64,000 nucleotides of DNA from Microbacterium sp. No. 7 (GTDB lineage: Bacteria; Actinomycetota; Actinomycetes; Actinomycetales; Microbacteriaceae): positions 3,038,001 through 3,102,000 of the forward strand of contig NZ_CP012697.1 in assembly GCF_001314225.1 (NCBI RefSeq). Direction: 5' to 3'. Shown here in pieces: positions 17,333 to 27,837 of the stretch. The notes under the pieces are model-generated. The model searched no databases and had not been told where the DNA came from. It saw nothing but the letters and a program-made list of their open reading frames with translations. A program made the position numbers and the translations under genes. Position 1 is the first letter of the stretch, and each line of letters opens with the position of its first letter.

Positions 17333-18685
17333 ATGAGACGAACCCTGGTCGCGGCGGTCGCCGCGCTCGCCCTGCTGCTCGCCGGATGCTCCGACGCGCG
17401 CAACGATCCCCCGGCGACGAGCCCGTCGGCGACCGAGCCCGCCGCTCCGGTCGAGATCCCGGCGACCCCGGTCGGCGAGGCGACGCAGTGGATCCTCGGC
17501 GAGATGAACGCCGAGGACGACACCGACCCGGCCGACTGGGCGTCGCGCCTGCACGAGGACTTCACGTCGCAGGTGAGCGCCGAGGAGGTCGCCGAGCTCA
17601 TCAACACGCAGATCCGGCCCGCGCGACCGCTCGTCGCGACGGCCTACGAGGGCACGGAGCGGGAGGCCGTCACGAGGGTGGAGGGCTCGCTGGGCGCCCC
17701 GTTCGACCTGTCGGTCGTCGTCGACGGCGAGAACCTCATCACGGGTCTCCTCCTCGGCCCCGCGATGCCCCCGCGGGAGGCCGCGACCTCGATCGACGAG
17801 GTCGGCGAGCGCTGGGCGGCGCTGCCGGGCGACACGCGGGTGCTCGTGACCCTCGACGACGAGACGGTGCTCTCCACCGAGCCGGATGCCGCATCGCCGC
17901 TCGGCTCGATCTTCAAGCTGTACGTGCTGGGCGCGGTGGCCGACGCCGTCGCGGCCGGCACGGTGAGCTGGGACGACACCGTCACGGTGACCGACGACGT
18001 GCGCAGCCTGCCGTCGGGCGAGCTGCAGGACGCCCCGGCCGGCACCGAGGTGACCGTGCGCGAGGCCGCCGAGAAGATGATCTCGATCAGCGACAACACC
18101 GCGACCGATCTGCTCATCGGCCTCGTCGGGCGCGAGGCGGTCGAGGCGGCGGTCGCCGGCATGGGACATCACGACCCGGCCCTGCTGCGCCCGTTCCTGA
18201 CCACTCGGGAGCTGTTCGCGCTGCAGTGGGGCGGCCACGACGATCTCATCGCCCGCTGGGAGTCGGGCGACGAGGCGGCCCGCCGCGCGCTGCTCGCCGA
18301 GCTCGACGGCCGGCCGTTCGAGGTCGGCATCGAGGACGTCGACGACACCGTGCGCTGGCAGCACGACCTCGAGTGGTTCGCGAACGCCGACGACATCGCG
18401 GCGGCGCACGAGGCACTGCACGCCCGCGGCGAGGCGGATGCCGCCGTCACGGGCGCGCTCACGATGAACCCCGGCGTGCGCATCGACGCGGCCGCCTGGC
18501 CCGAGATCGCCTTCAAGGGCGGCTCGAACATCGGCGTGCTCACGGGATCGTGGCGGGCCGTGCGCGCCGACGGCGCGGTGCTGACCCTGGTCGTGCTGTC
18601 GTCCGACGACACGGCGATCCCGCTCACCACGCAGTCGGAGCTGTTCGGCCTCGTCGAGGACGTATTCACCCTGCTCGCGGAGTAG
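17333..18685 (+). CDS. Serine hydrolase lipoprotein, class A beta-lactamase fold
   Basis: A 450-residue lipoprotein: signal peptide with lipobox LAGC (Cys at about 20), a Pro/Thr-rich linker, an N-terminal accessory domain to about residue 150, and a penicillin-recognising domain. The active-site motifs are Ser192-Ile-Phe-Lys195 (SxxK), Ser253-Asp-Asn (SDN) and Lys395-Gly-Gly in place of KTG. This set marks a DD-peptidase/beta-lactamase-like hydrolase. The accessory domain and lipid anchor point to a cell-wall or housekeeping role rather than secreted antibiotic resistance (inference). It is divergent from miaB. Confidence 0.85.
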   Translation: MRRTLVAAVAALALLLAGCSDARNDPPATSPSATEPAAPVEIPATPVGEATQWILGEMNAEDDTDPADWASRLHEDFTSQVSAEEVAELINTQIRPARPLVATAYEGTEREAVTRVEGSLGAPFDLSVVVDGENLITGLLLGPAMPPREAATSIDEVGERWAALPGDTRVLVTLDDETVLSTEPDAASPLGSIFKLYVLGAVADAVAAGTVSWDDTVTVTDDVRSLPSGELQDAPAGTEVTVREAAEKMISISDNTATDLLIGLVGREAVEAAVAGMGHHDPALLRPFLTTRELFALQWGGHDDLIARWESGDEAARRALLAELDGRPFEVGIEDVDDTVRWQHDLEWFANADDIAAAHEALHARGEADAAVTGALTMNPGVRIDAAAWPEIAFKGGSNIGVLTGSWRAVRADGAVLTLVVLSSDDTAIPLTTQSELFGLVEDVFTLLAE

Positions 18686-18742
18686 CCCTCGCCGCGAACG
18701 GCCTCTCGCCGCGCGACGCAACATCCGTACCCCGAGATCTCG

Positions 18743-18793
18743 ACCGCGGCAAAGTGCGAGTCCACGCGTGGCGGACCCGCACAATGCCGCGGT
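18743..18793. terminator. Bidirectional hairpin terminator
   Basis: Nine-bp outer arms (ACCGCGGCA/TGCCGCGGT) enclose further pairing GTGCG/CGCAC and GTCC/GGAC around a 9-nt loop. It lies in the 127-bp gap between two converging genes. No T-tract is present, as is common in actinobacteria. Confidence 0.6.
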
Positions 18794-18812
18794 TGAACCA
18801 CCACACCAGCGC

Positions 18813-19514
18813 TCAGTCGGAGTGCGTGTCGCGGGGCAGGTCGAGACCCGCGAACGGCGCGGCCGCGCGCTCGAACGCGGGGACGTCGGCCTCGTCGATC
18901 GTGGTGACGCCGTAGGAGAGCGTGACGCCCGAGACGAGCCAGCCGTGGCGCTCCGCCTCGGCCAGGGCCTCCTCATCGAGGCGTGCGTCGCCCACCGAGA
19001 CGTACATCCACTCGAGGTCACGACCGAAGTCCCTGCCGTGCTGCCAGGACGTCTCGAACGCGATGCCGTCGCGCGGCGCGAGCCCGTGCGGGCGCAGCAC
19101 CCGCTCGACCGCGCCGAGCACGCGCGGCCAGTCGTCGGGGTCGATCGCCGCGTCGATGGTCCACTCGGGCCCGTTGTAGGTCGTCAGCATGCTCGATCCG
19201 CCGTAGCCGTTGCCGGACTGCGGGTACCAGCCGCCGTCGCCGCGCGGCTCAGGCGCCGGCAGGCCGAGCTCGTCGGCCAGCGTCGTGCCGATCTCGGCGA
19301 TCAGCTGGCTCTCGCGCTCCTCGACCTGACCGGCCGCCGGCATGAGGAGCGCCGTCTCAGCGGGCATGCCGGCGTGGGCCGGATAGCTCTTCCAGTCGAC
19401 CGTGACCTCGGCGCCCGCGGCATCCGTGTAAGTGGTCGTCGGGGACGAGGCGCACGCCGCGAGCGCGAGGGCGCCGGCCAGCCCGAGCATGGCGATCCCG
19501 CGGAAGCGCGTCAC
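18813..19514 (-). CDS. Putative lipoprotein, last gene of the PadR operon
   Basis: A 233-residue lipoprotein starting at GTG 19514, which overlaps the stop of the preceding gene (GTGA). The signal peptide ends at a lipobox ALAAC with Cys about 20 residues in. The mature domain has an unusually regular Trp/Tyr content and acidic C-terminus but no motif I can name. Co-expression with a PadR regulator and a HAAS-domain membrane protein suggests a role in an envelope stress or transport response (inference). Confidence 0.75.
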   Translation of the reverse strand: MTRFRGIAMLGLAGALALAACASSPTTTYTDAAGAEVTVDWKSYPAHAGMPAETALLMPAAGQVEERESQLIAEIGTTLADELGLPAPEPRGDGGWYPQSGNGYGGSSMLTTYNGPEWTIDAAIDPDDWPRVLGAVERVLRPHGLAPRDGIAFETSWQHGRDFGRDLEWMYVSVGDARLDEEALAEAERHGWLVSGVTLSYGVTTIDEADVPAFERAAAPFAGLDLPRDTHSD

Positions 19515-20455
19515 GATCCCACCCGCTTCAGGTGGTGTGCGACGAACGCGGTGAGGCCCACCGTGGGATAGACGCCACCGACGAGCCAGAAGAGCAGCAC
19601 GAGCAGGCGCCCGTCGACGGCCGCCACGAGCATCAGCGACGCGCCGACGGCGGCGACCGCGAGCGACGCCCACCGCCGCTTCCAGAACAGCAGCACGGCG
19701 CACGCGATCGCGACGAGGGGTGCGATCAGAGCGCCCGGAGTGAAGACGACGGCACCCGATGCGAGCGCGCTCACGGCCAGCAGAGCCGGCGACGCGAGAA
19801 CGACGGCCCCCGCGATGCGCCAGGCGAGCGACCCTCGCGCCGTGAGCCCGCGCTCGAGCACCGGCGGCACGATCACCGCCGCCCACAGCAGCAGGGTGTG
19901 CGGAAGGAAGAAGCCGCCGATGGTGAAGCCCGAGATCAGCGACACGACCGTCATGACGATCGCGAGCACGACCAGGAACGGGCGGCGCAGACGGCGCGGC
20001 GCCCACAGCACGAGCGCCGTGGCGACGGCAGGGACCAGGGTGAGCAGGGCGGCGCCCGCTCCGTACGACCCGAAGACCGTGCCGACACTCGGCGACGTGT
20101 CCGTCACCGTGACGAACGCGGGCAGCAGAAAGCTCACGTACACCGCGGTCGCGACGGCGACGACGAGGGCGGCGATCATGAGAAGGCGCAGTGCGCGCTC
20201 GGGTGCGGTCGGATGCGACCCGCCGGGGGCGACGACGGGCTGCAGCTCGGCCCGCGCCGCTCGGGCCACCTCGTCGGGCGCGCCCAGGGCCGTCAGCACA
20301 TCGGCGCTCGTGCGGCCCGCGTCGAGGGCGTCGGAGATGTGCGCGCGGACGTCGTCGACGATCGCGCCGCGCGTGCGGGCGGGAAGGTCTGACAGCGCCC
20401 GCTCGAGCGTATGCAGATAGCGCTCGACGTCGGGGGTCGCGGTGTCGCTCATCAT
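19511..20455 (-). CDS. HAAS-domain (DUF1700-like) integral membrane protein
   Basis: A 314-residue protein. The N-terminal ~75 residues form a helical HAAS-type domain (YLHTLERALSDLPARTRGAI and a repeat ending GAPDEVARAARAE), which normally pairs with PadR regulators. About eight hydrophobic helices follow. Two adjacent ATG codons (20455 and 20452) overlap the padR stop. The PadR-HAAS pairing is a common regulatory arrangement in which the membrane protein modulates the repressor. The signal is unknown. Confidence 0.82.
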   Translation of the reverse strand: MMSDTATPDVERYLHTLERALSDLPARTRGAIVDDVRAHISDALDAGRTSADVLTALGAPDEVARAARAELQPVVAPGGSHPTAPERALRLLMIAALVVAVATAVYVSFLLPAFVTVTDTSPSVGTVFGSYGAGAALLTLVPAVATALVLWAPRRLRRPFLVVLAIVMTVVSLISGFTIGGFFLPHTLLLWAAVIVPPVLERGLTARGSLAWRIAGAVVLASPALLAVSALASGAVVFTPGALIAPLVAIACAVLLFWKRRWASLAVAAVGASLMLVAAVDGRLLVLLFWLVGGVYPTVGLTAFVAHHLKRVGS

Positions 20456-20832
20456 CGGTGCTCCTTCGATGCCGGGGACGTTGCCGGATCGTCGCGGTGC
20501 GCGTCGTCGAGCAGCTCGGCCACGCGCGGAGACAGGGTCTGCCACACCGCGCGGAACGTGGCGAGCTGCGCGCGCCCGGCGGACGTGATCGCGTAGTAGC
20601 GGCGGGCGCGGGTGCCGTCACCGGGCTCCCAGCGCGTCTCGACGGCGCCGCTCTCCCGCATCCGTGCGAGCAGGGGGTAGAGGCTGCCCTCGCTCGCCGT
20701 GAGGCCGCGTTCGACGAGCGTCTCGGCCAGCTCGAGCCCGTACATGTCGCGGCCCGAGAGCAGCGCGAGCACGCAGAACTCGAGAACACCCTTGCGGATG
20801 TTCGTCGCCATGCGCTCGCTCGCCTCGTCCAC
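20452..20832 (-). CDS. PadR-family transcriptional regulator
   Basis: A 126-residue winged-helix repressor with the family's N-terminal KGVLEFCVLALLSGRDMYG, the recognition region SEGSLYPLLARMRESGAV and the wing RRYYAITSAGRAQL, then a dimerisation helix. The start may be GTG 20832 or ATG 20811 (MATNIRKG); the ATG gives the usual family length. It heads a three-gene operon coupled by ATGA/GTGA overlaps and probably represses itself through the palindrome just upstream. Confidence 0.9.
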   Translation of the reverse strand: MDEASERMATNIRKGVLEFCVLALLSGRDMYGLELAETLVERGLTASEGSLYPLLARMRESGAVETRWEPGDGTRARRYYAITSAGRAQLATFRAVWQTLSPRVAELLDDAHRDDPATSPASKEHR

Positions 20833-20842
20833 GTCTCCAGTG

Positions 20843-20872
20843 TTGTCTTGTTATGCAAGTCTTGCAAGACAA
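20843..20872. promoter_or_regulatory. Nested palindrome, likely PadR operator
   Basis: Outer arms TTGTCTTG (20843-20850) and CAAGACAA (20865-20872) enclose an inner palindrome TGCAAGTCTTGCA (20854-20866). It begins about 10 bp upstream of the padR start, where its own promoter should be. It is AT-richer than its surroundings. Confidence 0.6.
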
Positions 20873-21098
20873 GGTTTCTGGGAGATCGCCGAGCGCCCAC
20901 CACGACGCGGGCGCCGGACCTTCTCGCCGTCGGCAGCTCGGCAAGCGCCGCCCCGTCCCGCACGCCGTGTGCGGCGGGGAGGCCGAGAGTCCCGCGCGGC
21001 GAGGAGGAACGCTCCTATGCCGGGCTCGCCACGTGCAACCCGGTCGACGCCGCGGCATCCGCCATCCGGCTGAAGTCAGGTGTCACCTGTCGCACTTG

Positions 21099-21124
21099 AC
21101 GCTCCCGCCCTGCGAGGGAGGCGT
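21099..21124 (-). terminator. Hairpin after recX; the surrounding 304-bp gap has no gene
   Basis: ACGCTCCC pairs with GGGAGGCGT (one bulged G), 13 nt beyond the recX stop, and looks like the terminator of the recA-recX transcript. In the rest of 20833-21136 I see only the PadR operator region and no plausible gene or RNA. Confidence 0.5.
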
Positions 21125-21136
21125 TGATGGCGGCTG

Positions 21137-21838
21137 TCATTCGAAGCGCACCGGCCGACGGGCGGGGACCTGCTCGTCGAGGGCCTGGCGGGCGGCGGAG
21201 AGGGCGGACGAGCCGAAGCCGCGGCGCGCGAGCTGTCCCGCGAGGCGGCGGAGGGCGACGTCGCGGTCGAGGCCGGTCATGCCGCGCGCCTTGGTGCGCG
21301 CGAACTCCAGCGCACGATCCGACTCGTCGTCGGGCAGCTCGGCGAGCGCCGCGTCGATCACGTCGCGCGGGATGCCGCGCTGGGCGAGCGACTGGGCGAT
21401 GGCCTGGCCGCCCTGCGCCTTGCGCGCGACGGCCTTGTGCATGAGCTGCTCGGCGAGCGCGGCGTCGTCGAGGTAGCCGTTGCCGAGGAAGCGCTCGACG
21501 AGCGCATCCGCCTCGGCCGCGTCGAGCCCCGCCTGGGTCAGTGCCGCGCGGGCCTCGCGGACCGACAGCGATCGCGTGCGCAGCTTCTTCAACAGCAGCT
21601 GCTCCGCCTCGTCGACGAGCTCGGCGCGGTCTTCGGGAACGTCGGCGGGTGCCACGTCATCGATCCAGCTGGCGTGCCAGGCGGGCTCGTCGCGCGGACT
21701 CGCGTCGCCCGCCTCGGCGTCGGCTTCGCGCGTCCGCGCGTCGGCCTCGCGCGCGTCCTGTGGCGGGCGAGAGGCTCCGAAGAGGGGGATGACGGGGGCC
21801 ACGCGCTCAGCGCGACCCCCGTCCGTGCCGGTGTCCAC
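21137..21838 (-). CDS. recX: Regulatory protein RecX
   Basis: A 233-residue all-helical modulator that binds RecA filaments and restrains recombinase and co-protease activity. The conserved RecX core spans about residues 75-225 (LLLKKLRTRSLSVREAR, then QRGIPRDVIDAAL). The first ~70 residues are a charged, probably disordered extension. It starts 6 bp after the recA stop, the usual recA-recX arrangement. The extension may be lineage-specific, or the true start may be internal. Confidence 0.92.
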   Translation of the reverse strand: MDTGTDGGRAERVAPVIPLFGASRPPQDAREADARTREADAEAGDASPRDEPAWHASWIDDVAPADVPEDRAELVDEAEQLLLKKLRTRSLSVREARAALTQAGLDAAEADALVERFLGNGYLDDAALAEQLMHKAVARKAQGGQAIAQSLAQRGIPRDVIDAALAELPDDESDRALEFARTKARGMTGLDRDVALRRLAGQLARRGFGSSALSAARQALDEQVPARRPVRFE

Positions 21839-21844
21839 GAGGCG

Positions 21845-22897
<1,053 letters not shown>

Positions 22898-23127
22898 GGC
22901 GTGCTCCTTCTGCACTTCGCCGGGATGAGCCCGGGGATCTCTGCCGCCTATAGGCTGTCGCGGTCTCTCCGGCGTCCCGCAGGGGATTCCGGGGAGAAGG
23001 CGACAAGGCGTGCGGTGTCGTGTTCGACGCTGATCACGTTACGGACGACCTCCGACATCGCTTCGGAGATCACCCGGATCCGTGGACAACTTCTCGAGAA
23101 CACCGCGTGTGTAGAAGGCTACGCCTC

Positions 23128-23143
23128 TCGAACACTTCTACGA
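23128..23143. promoter_or_regulatory. Candidate LexA (SOS) box upstream of recA
   Basis: TCGAACACTTCTACGA matches the actinobacterial SOS box TCGAACACTTGTTCGA at 14 of 16 positions. It lies about 230 bp upstream of the recA start in the recA-DUF3046 gap, so either the recA leader is long or the main promoter lies near here. A weaker TATAGG -10-like element (read on the minus strand) is at 22947-22952. Confidence 0.6.
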
Positions 23144-23183
23144 AGCAACACGCCGGAAGGGGGCGAGAGAAGGCCGGCGGAGA

Positions 23184-23405
23184 TCAGCGACGAGGCTCGC
23201 GCAGGCCGGCGCCGTGGCGGCGCGACGGCGGCACATCGGTCTCGACGCACAGTGCGAGCCACACCTCTCGGGCGGGCACGCCGGCATCCAATGCCTCGGC
23301 CGCCGTGCGGTTGCCGATCTCGCTCAGTGCCAGATCGCTCACGAGAACGGCACCGCGCGCGCCGAACTCGGTCTCGACGGCGCGCGCGAACTCACTCAGC
23401 CGCAC
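23184..23405 (-). CDS. DUF3046 family protein
   Basis: A 73-residue protein. The conserved start MRLSEFARAVETEFG and the VWLALCVETDVPPSRR end are typical of DUF3046, a family found just upstream of recA across actinobacteria. The function is unknown. It follows the XRE regulator by 3 bp and is probably co-transcribed with it. Confidence 0.88.
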   Translation of the reverse strand: MRLSEFARAVETEFGARGAVLVSDLALSEIGNRTAAEALDAGVPAREVWLALCVETDVPPSRRHGAGLREPRR

Positions 23406-23408
23406 GTG

Positions 23409-23723
23409 TCAGTGCAGCGAGAGCTCGGGCATGTCGGCGTCGAGGCCCGCCAGGTCGTCGGGGACGACGTCGGGGATGGTGTGCAGCCCCTCCAGCACCG
23501 ACAGCCTGTCGCTCACCTCGCGCATGATGGACGAGATGGGAACGTCGAGCGCCTCGGCCACAGCGGCCAGGATCTCGCTGGACGCCTCCTTCTGGCCGCG
23601 CTCGACCTCGCTCAGGTATCCCAGCGCGACGCTCGCACGTCCAGCGACCTGACGGAGGGTCCGGCCCTTCTGCAGGCGCAGATCACGAAGCACGTCGCCG
23701 ACCTCTTGACGCAGCAGGATCAT
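23409..23723 (-). CDS. XRE-family regulator, ClgR-like
   Basis: A 104-residue helix-turn-helix protein; the HTH (LRQVAGRASVALGYLSEVERGQKEASSEIL) and the position upstream of DUF3046-recA match ClgR, which activates clp protease and repair genes in actinobacteria. The motif quoted here is split over residues 28-57 and the C-terminus is acidic. ATG 23723 with GAGGGGG 7 nt upstream is preferred to a longer frame starting at 23774. Family placement is strong; ClgR identity rests on synteny. Confidence 0.82.
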   Translation of the reverse strand: MILLRQEVGDVLRDLRLQKGRTLRQVAGRASVALGYLSEVERGQKEASSEILAAVAEALDVPISSIMREVSDRLSVLEGLHTIPDVVPDDLAGLDADMPELSLH

Positions 23724-23888
23724 CACTCGGCCCCCTCTCACGCTCTGATTGTCCGGTGGACAACGGTACATCATCTGTTCTTCACCCTAGCCACAGGGAC
23801 TGTGGAAAGGATGGGAATCGACAGTTCGTAACGTACCTGTCACGATCGCTATTCCCATCCGTGTCACATCCCTCACAGCGCGTCTCCC

Positions 23889-24434
23889 TCACAACGCGTC
23901 AAGGGCCAGCCGCAGCGCCCGCGCGGTCGCGTCGGCGCGGATCGTCTCGCGATCGCCCGTCAGCAGCAGCGACTCGACGCGATTGCCCAGCGGGGTGGCG
24001 ACCGCCAGGTGCACCGTGCCCACCGGCTGACCGTCGGGCGAGAGCGGCCCGGCGATGCCTGTTGTGGCGATGCCGACGTCGGCGGGAACGCCGCCGGCGC
24101 CCACCGCGCGCCGCACGCCCTCAGCCATCTGGCTGGCCACGCGCGGGTGCACGGGACCGTGGGCCGCGAGCAGCGTGGCATCCACGCCCAGCAGGCTCGA
24201 CTTCAGGTCGGTCGCGTAGGCGACGATGCCGCCGCGCACGACGGCGGACGCGCCGGGCACCGCGACGAGCCCCGCGATGACCAGTCCGCCGGTGAGCGAC
24301 TCGGCGACGCCGAGCGTCCACCCCAGCTGCGCGAGCCGCTCGATCAGGCGGTCGGGGCGGGCGCGCGACGCGTCGGAGATGAGCGTGCTCTCGAGGTCGT
24401 CGGGCAGGTCGGGCAGCGGCTCGAAGGGCGTCAT
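23889..24434 (-). CDS. cinA: CinA C-terminal domain protein (nicotinamide-nucleotide amidohydrolase)
   Basis: A 181-residue protein matching the stand-alone CinA/PncC domain that deamidates NMN to nicotinate mononucleotide. Characteristic motifs are VAESLTGGL (residues ~43-51), GGIVAYATDLKSSLLGV and ATTGIAGP. The N-terminal MoCF domain of full-length CinA is absent. The ATG overlaps the pgsA stop (ATGA). It belongs to the pgsA-cinA-clgR line common in actinobacteria. Confidence 0.9.
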   Translation of the reverse strand: MTPFEPLPDLPDDLESTLISDASRARPDRLIERLAQLGWTLGVAESLTGGLVIAGLVAVPGASAVVRGGIVAYATDLKSSLLGVDATLLAAHGPVHPRVASQMAEGVRRAVGAGGVPADVGIATTGIAGPLSPDGQPVGTVHLAVATPLGNRVESLLLTGDRETIRADATARALRLALDAL

Positions 24435-25003
24435 CGGCCCGTCCGCGCCTTGCGCGCCCCGCGCACCTCGCTGACCACGAAGTCGATGCCGCTCGCGACG
24501 GTGAGCGCGACCGCGATCGTCATGGCGACGGCGTTCACGACGTGGATCCACTCCCCCACGAGCGTCCACAGCGGCAGCAGGGCGAGCGAGAGCGCGACGG
24601 CCTGCGCGACGGTCTTGAGCTTGCCCATCCACGCGGCTGCGAGAACGTGGTCGCTCGCAACGGCGAGGCGGTAGACGGTGATGCCGACCTCGCGCACGAG
24701 GACGACGATCGTGATCCACCAGGGCAGCTCGCCGAGGATCGACAGGCCGACGAACGCGCATCCGGTGAGCGCCTTGTCGGCGATCGGATCGAGCAGCTTG
24801 CCGAGGTCGGTGACGATGTCGTGCCTGCGCGCCAGGTGGCCGTCGATGCCGTCGGTCGCGATCGCGACGATGAACAGCACGGCCGCCCACCAGCGCAGGG
24901 CGCCGTCGGCGCCGGCGTCCGCGAGCAGCATCCAGAGGAACACCGGGGCGCAGAGGATGCGCACGATCGTGATCGCGTTGGGGAGCTGCCGCGGGATGGC
25001 CAC
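24431..25003 (-). CDS. pgsA: CDP-diacylglycerol-glycerol-3-phosphate 3-phosphatidyltransferase
   Basis: A 190-residue CDP-alcohol phosphatidyltransferase making phosphatidylglycerol phosphate, the precursor of phosphatidylglycerol and cardiolipin. The catalytic motif DGx2ARx8Gx3Dx3D is visible as DGIDGHLARRHDIVTDLGKLLD, read in two parts around residues 62-83. Four or so membrane helices surround it. It is coupled to cinA by overlap and lies 9 bp from the ftsK stop. Confidence 0.92.
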   Translation of the reverse strand: MAIPRQLPNAITIVRILCAPVFLWMLLADAGADGALRWWAAVLFIVAIATDGIDGHLARRHDIVTDLGKLLDPIADKALTGCAFVGLSILGELPWWITIVVLVREVGITVYRLAVASDHVLAAAWMGKLKTVAQAVALSLALLPLWTLVGEWIHVVNAVAMTIAVALTVASGIDFVVSEVRGARKARTGR

Positions 25004-25012
25004 GATGCGAGC

Positions 25013-27745
25013 CTAGTCGCGTCCGGTGAGGCCCCAGGCGTCTTCGGAGCCCTCGTCTCCGTCGACCACCTCGTAGCCCTCGAACTGTTCGGTGACCGCG
25101 TCGGGTCCGTAGGGGTCGGCAGCGGCCGCGGCCGGCGGCTCGTCGCCGCGCAGGCGGGCCAGCACCGCCGGGAGGTCGTCGGGGGTCACGAGCACGTCGC
25201 GCGCCTTCGATCCCTCCGACGGCCCGACGATCTCGCGCGACTCCAGCAGGTCCATGAGCCGGCCGGCCTTCGCGAAGCCGACGCGCAGCTTGCGCTGCAG
25301 CATCGAGGTCGAGCCGAACTGCGTCGTGATGATCTGCTCGGCGGCCGCGAGCAGCAGCTCGAGGTCGTCGCCGATGTCGGCATCGACCTCCTTCTTCTCC
25401 ACGACGGCCTGCACGTCGGAGCGGTACTCCGGCTGCGCCTGCGCCTTGACGTGCGCGACGACCTTCTCGATCTCGGACTCGGTGACCCACGCGCCCTGCA
25501 CGCGGATGGGCTTGGACGCCCCCATCGGCAGGAACAGCCCGTCGCCCTGGCCGATGAGCCGGTCGGCCCCCGGCTGGTCGAGGATGACGCGCGAGTCGGT
25601 GACGCTCGTGACCGCGAAGGCGAGACGCGACGGCACGTTGGCCTTGATGAGCCCCGTCACGACGTCGACCGACGGACGCTGCGTCGCGAGCACGAGGTGG
25701 ATGCCGCTCGCGCGCGCGAGCTGGGTGATGCGCACGATCGAGTCCTCGACGTCGCGCGGGGCGACCATCATGAGGTCGGCGAGCTCGTCGACGACCACGA
25801 GCAGGTACGGGTAGGGCTTGAGCACGCGCTCGCTGCCGGGCGGGAGCTGCAGCTGCCCCGAGACGACGGCGCGGTTGAAGTCGTCGATGTGACGGAAGCC
25901 GAACGACGCGAGGTCGTCGTAGCGCATGTCCATCTCCTTCACGACCCACTGCAGCGCCTCCGCCGCTTTCTTCGGGTTCGTGATGATGGGCGTGATGAGG
26001 TGCGGGACGCCCGCGTACGACGTGAGCTCGACCCGCTTGGGGTCGACGAGCACCATGCGCACCTCGCTCGGCTTGGCGCGCATGAGCAGGCTCGTGATCA
26101 TCGAGTTCACGAAGCTCGACTTGCCCGAGCCGGTGGAGCCGGCCACGAGCAGGTGCGGCATCTTGGCGAGGTTGGCCACGACGAACCCGCCGCCGACGTC
26201 CTTGCCGACGCCGATCGTCATGGGGTGCGTCGAGCGCTGCGCCGTGTCGGAGCGCAGCACGTCGCCGAGCGTCACGATCTCGCGATCGGTGTTCGGGATC
26301 TCGACGCCGATCGCGCTCTTGCCCGGGATGGGGGCGAGGATGCGCACCTCGTTGGAGGCCACGGCGTATGCGATGTTGTTGGTGAGCGCCGTGATGCGCT
26401 CGACCTTGACGCCGGGCCCGAGCTCGATCTCGTACTGGGTCACGGTCGGTCCGCGGGAGAACCCGGTGACGCGGGCGTCGATGCCGAACTGCTCGAAGAC
26501 GCCGCGGATGGCCTGCACCATCTGGTCGTTGGCCTCGGACCGCTCCTTGTGCGGCGCGCCCGCGCCGAGGTGCGTCACCGACGGCAGGTGGTAGGGGGCG
26601 GCGGGCGGCTGCCCGTCGAGGTCGCTGCCGAGCCCCGAGAGCCCGGGCAGCATGCCGTCGTCGGGGATCTCGTCGGTGTCCTCGCGCAGACCGACGTCCG
26701 CGCCGCGCGCGGCGCGCCTGGCGTCCTCGACGATCGATCGGTCGATGACCTCGGTCTCGTCGGCCATCGCGGGCGCAGGGGCGGGCCGCGGCACCGGGGC
26801 GGGCATCGCGACGGCCTTCTCGAAGCTGCCGTCGGGCGACGAGTCGAGCAGCGCCGTCATGTCGTGCGTGCCGAGGGCGCCGTCGCCGTGCTCTCCGGAG
26901 CCCGTCGAAGGGTCCTCCTCACGGCCGGTCTTGTTGCGCCGCCACCACGGCAGGTTCTCGGTGGCGTCGGGGTCGTCGCCCGCGGGCTCGGCGCCGTCGG
27001 CGCGCTTGCCCCGCTTCTCGGCGCGCTCGGCGAGCTCCCCGCGCTCGGCTCCGAACAGCCACGCGTACAGGTCGCCGAGGCGCGTGCCGATGCGGTGCGG
27101 CGGGGTCTTGGTGAGGATCAGCACGCTCAGCAGCGCGAGCAGGCCGAGCACGATCGCGGCGCCGATCTCGGTGAGGAACGACAGCGGCTCGCCGAGCGCC
27201 CAGCCCGCGACTCCGCCCGCCTCGCTGAGCCCGAGCATGCCGTCCTTGGGGTGGGGGCGCCCGCCGAAGACGTGGCAGAAGCCCGCGATCGAGAGCACGA
27301 ACAGGCCGAAGCCGACGCCGATGCGCCCGTTGTCGTGCACAGAGGGCGGATGCCGGAACAGCCAGCCCGCGAGCATGAGCAGCAGCACGGGCAGGATGAA
27401 CGCGGTGCGGCCGACGAGCGCGCCCACCGAGTAGGCGCTGACGAGCGTCCCGATCTCGGTGCCGATGAGGAACCACTCGATGACGGCGCCGACGGCCGCC
27501 ATGAGCACGATCAGCAGCGGGAATCCGTCGCGACGCTGGTACTTCTCCAGCGTCTCAGCGCCGAAGGCGCGGAACATGCCGCCCACGGCATGCGCGACGC
27601 CGAGCCACATGCGCACGATGATCGGGTCCCTGTCGACGTCGTCCACGTAGCGTTTGGGCGCCGGCTCGGGCTTCTTCGCGCGCGCGGACGGCTGCCCCTT
27701 CGCGGATGCGCGAGGGCTCGCGGTCGGACTCGTGCTCCTGGCCAT
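25013..27745 (-). CDS. ftsK: DNA translocase FtsK/SpoIIIE
   Basis: A 910-residue septal DNA pump. Four hydrophobic helices lie in the first ~250 residues, then a Pro/Ala/acidic linker (to about 400), the alpha/beta motor with Walker [10 protein letters not shown] and Walker [11 protein letters not shown], and a C-terminal winged-helix gamma domain that would read orienting sequences. ATG 27745 is used; upstream codons in the same frame run into the tandem repeats at 27.84-27.97 kb. The linker is short compared with E. coli FtsK, which is usual in actinobacteria. Confidence 0.96.
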   Translation of the reverse strand: MARSTSPTASPRASAKGQPSARAKKPEPAPKRYVDDVDRDPIIVRMWLGVAHAVGGMFRAFGAETLEKYQRRDGFPLLIVLMAAVGAVIEWFLIGTEIGTLVSAYSVGALVGRTAFILPVLLLMLAGWLFRHPPSVHDNGRIGVGFGLFVLSIAGFCHVFGGRPHPKDGMLGLSEAGGVAGWALGEPLSFLTEIGAAIVLGLLALLSVLILTKTPPHRIGTRLGDLYAWLFGAERGELAERAEKRGKRADGAEPAGDDPDATENLPWWRRNKTGREEDPSTGSGEHGDGALGTHDMTALLDSSPDGSFEKAVAMPAPVPRPAPAPAMADETEVIDRSIVEDARRAARGADVGLREDTDEIPDDGMLPGLSGLGSDLDGQPPAAPYHLPSVTHLGAGAPHKERSEANDQMVQAIRGVFEQFGIDARVTGFSRGPTVTQYEIELGPGVKVERITALTNNIAYAVASNEVRILAPIPGKSAIGVEIPNTDREIVTLGDVLRSDTAQRSTHPMTIGVGKDVGGGFVVANLAKMPHLLVAGSTGSGKSSFVNSMITSLLMRAKPSEVRMVLVDPKRVELTSYAGVPHLITPIITNPKKAAEALQWVVKEMDMRYDDLASFGFRHIDDFNRAVVSGQLQLPPGSERVLKPYPYLLVVVDELADLMMVAPRDVEDSIVRITQLARASGIHLVLATQRPSVDVVTGLIKANVPSRLAFAVTSVTDSRVILDQPGADRLIGQGDGLFLPMGASKPIRVQGAWVTESEIEKVVAHVKAQAQPEYRSDVQAVVEKKEVDADIGDDLELLLAAAEQIITTQFGSTSMLQRKLRVGFAKAGRLMDLLESREIVGPSEGSKARDVLVTPDDLPAVLARLRGDEPPAAAAADPYGPDAVTEQFEGYEVVDGDEGSEDAWGLTGRD

Positions 27746-27837
27746 TACTCCACGGTACGTCCCGCCCCCGACATTTGCCCGGAACGACGCGGTTCCACTC
27801 CCCACGCCGCCCCGCCGCCGCGCGGCTGCGACCGTCT

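Noticed and set aside
17333-18685. Acquired beta-lactamase resistance gene
   Set aside because: The lipid anchor, extra N-terminal domain, KGG instead of KTG and housekeeping context argue for a cell-wall serine hydrolase of unknown role.
20873-21136. tRNA or small RNA in the PadR-recX gap
   Set aside because: No cloverleaf, T-arm or promoter-terminator pair is visible beyond the recX terminator-like hairpin and the PadR operator.
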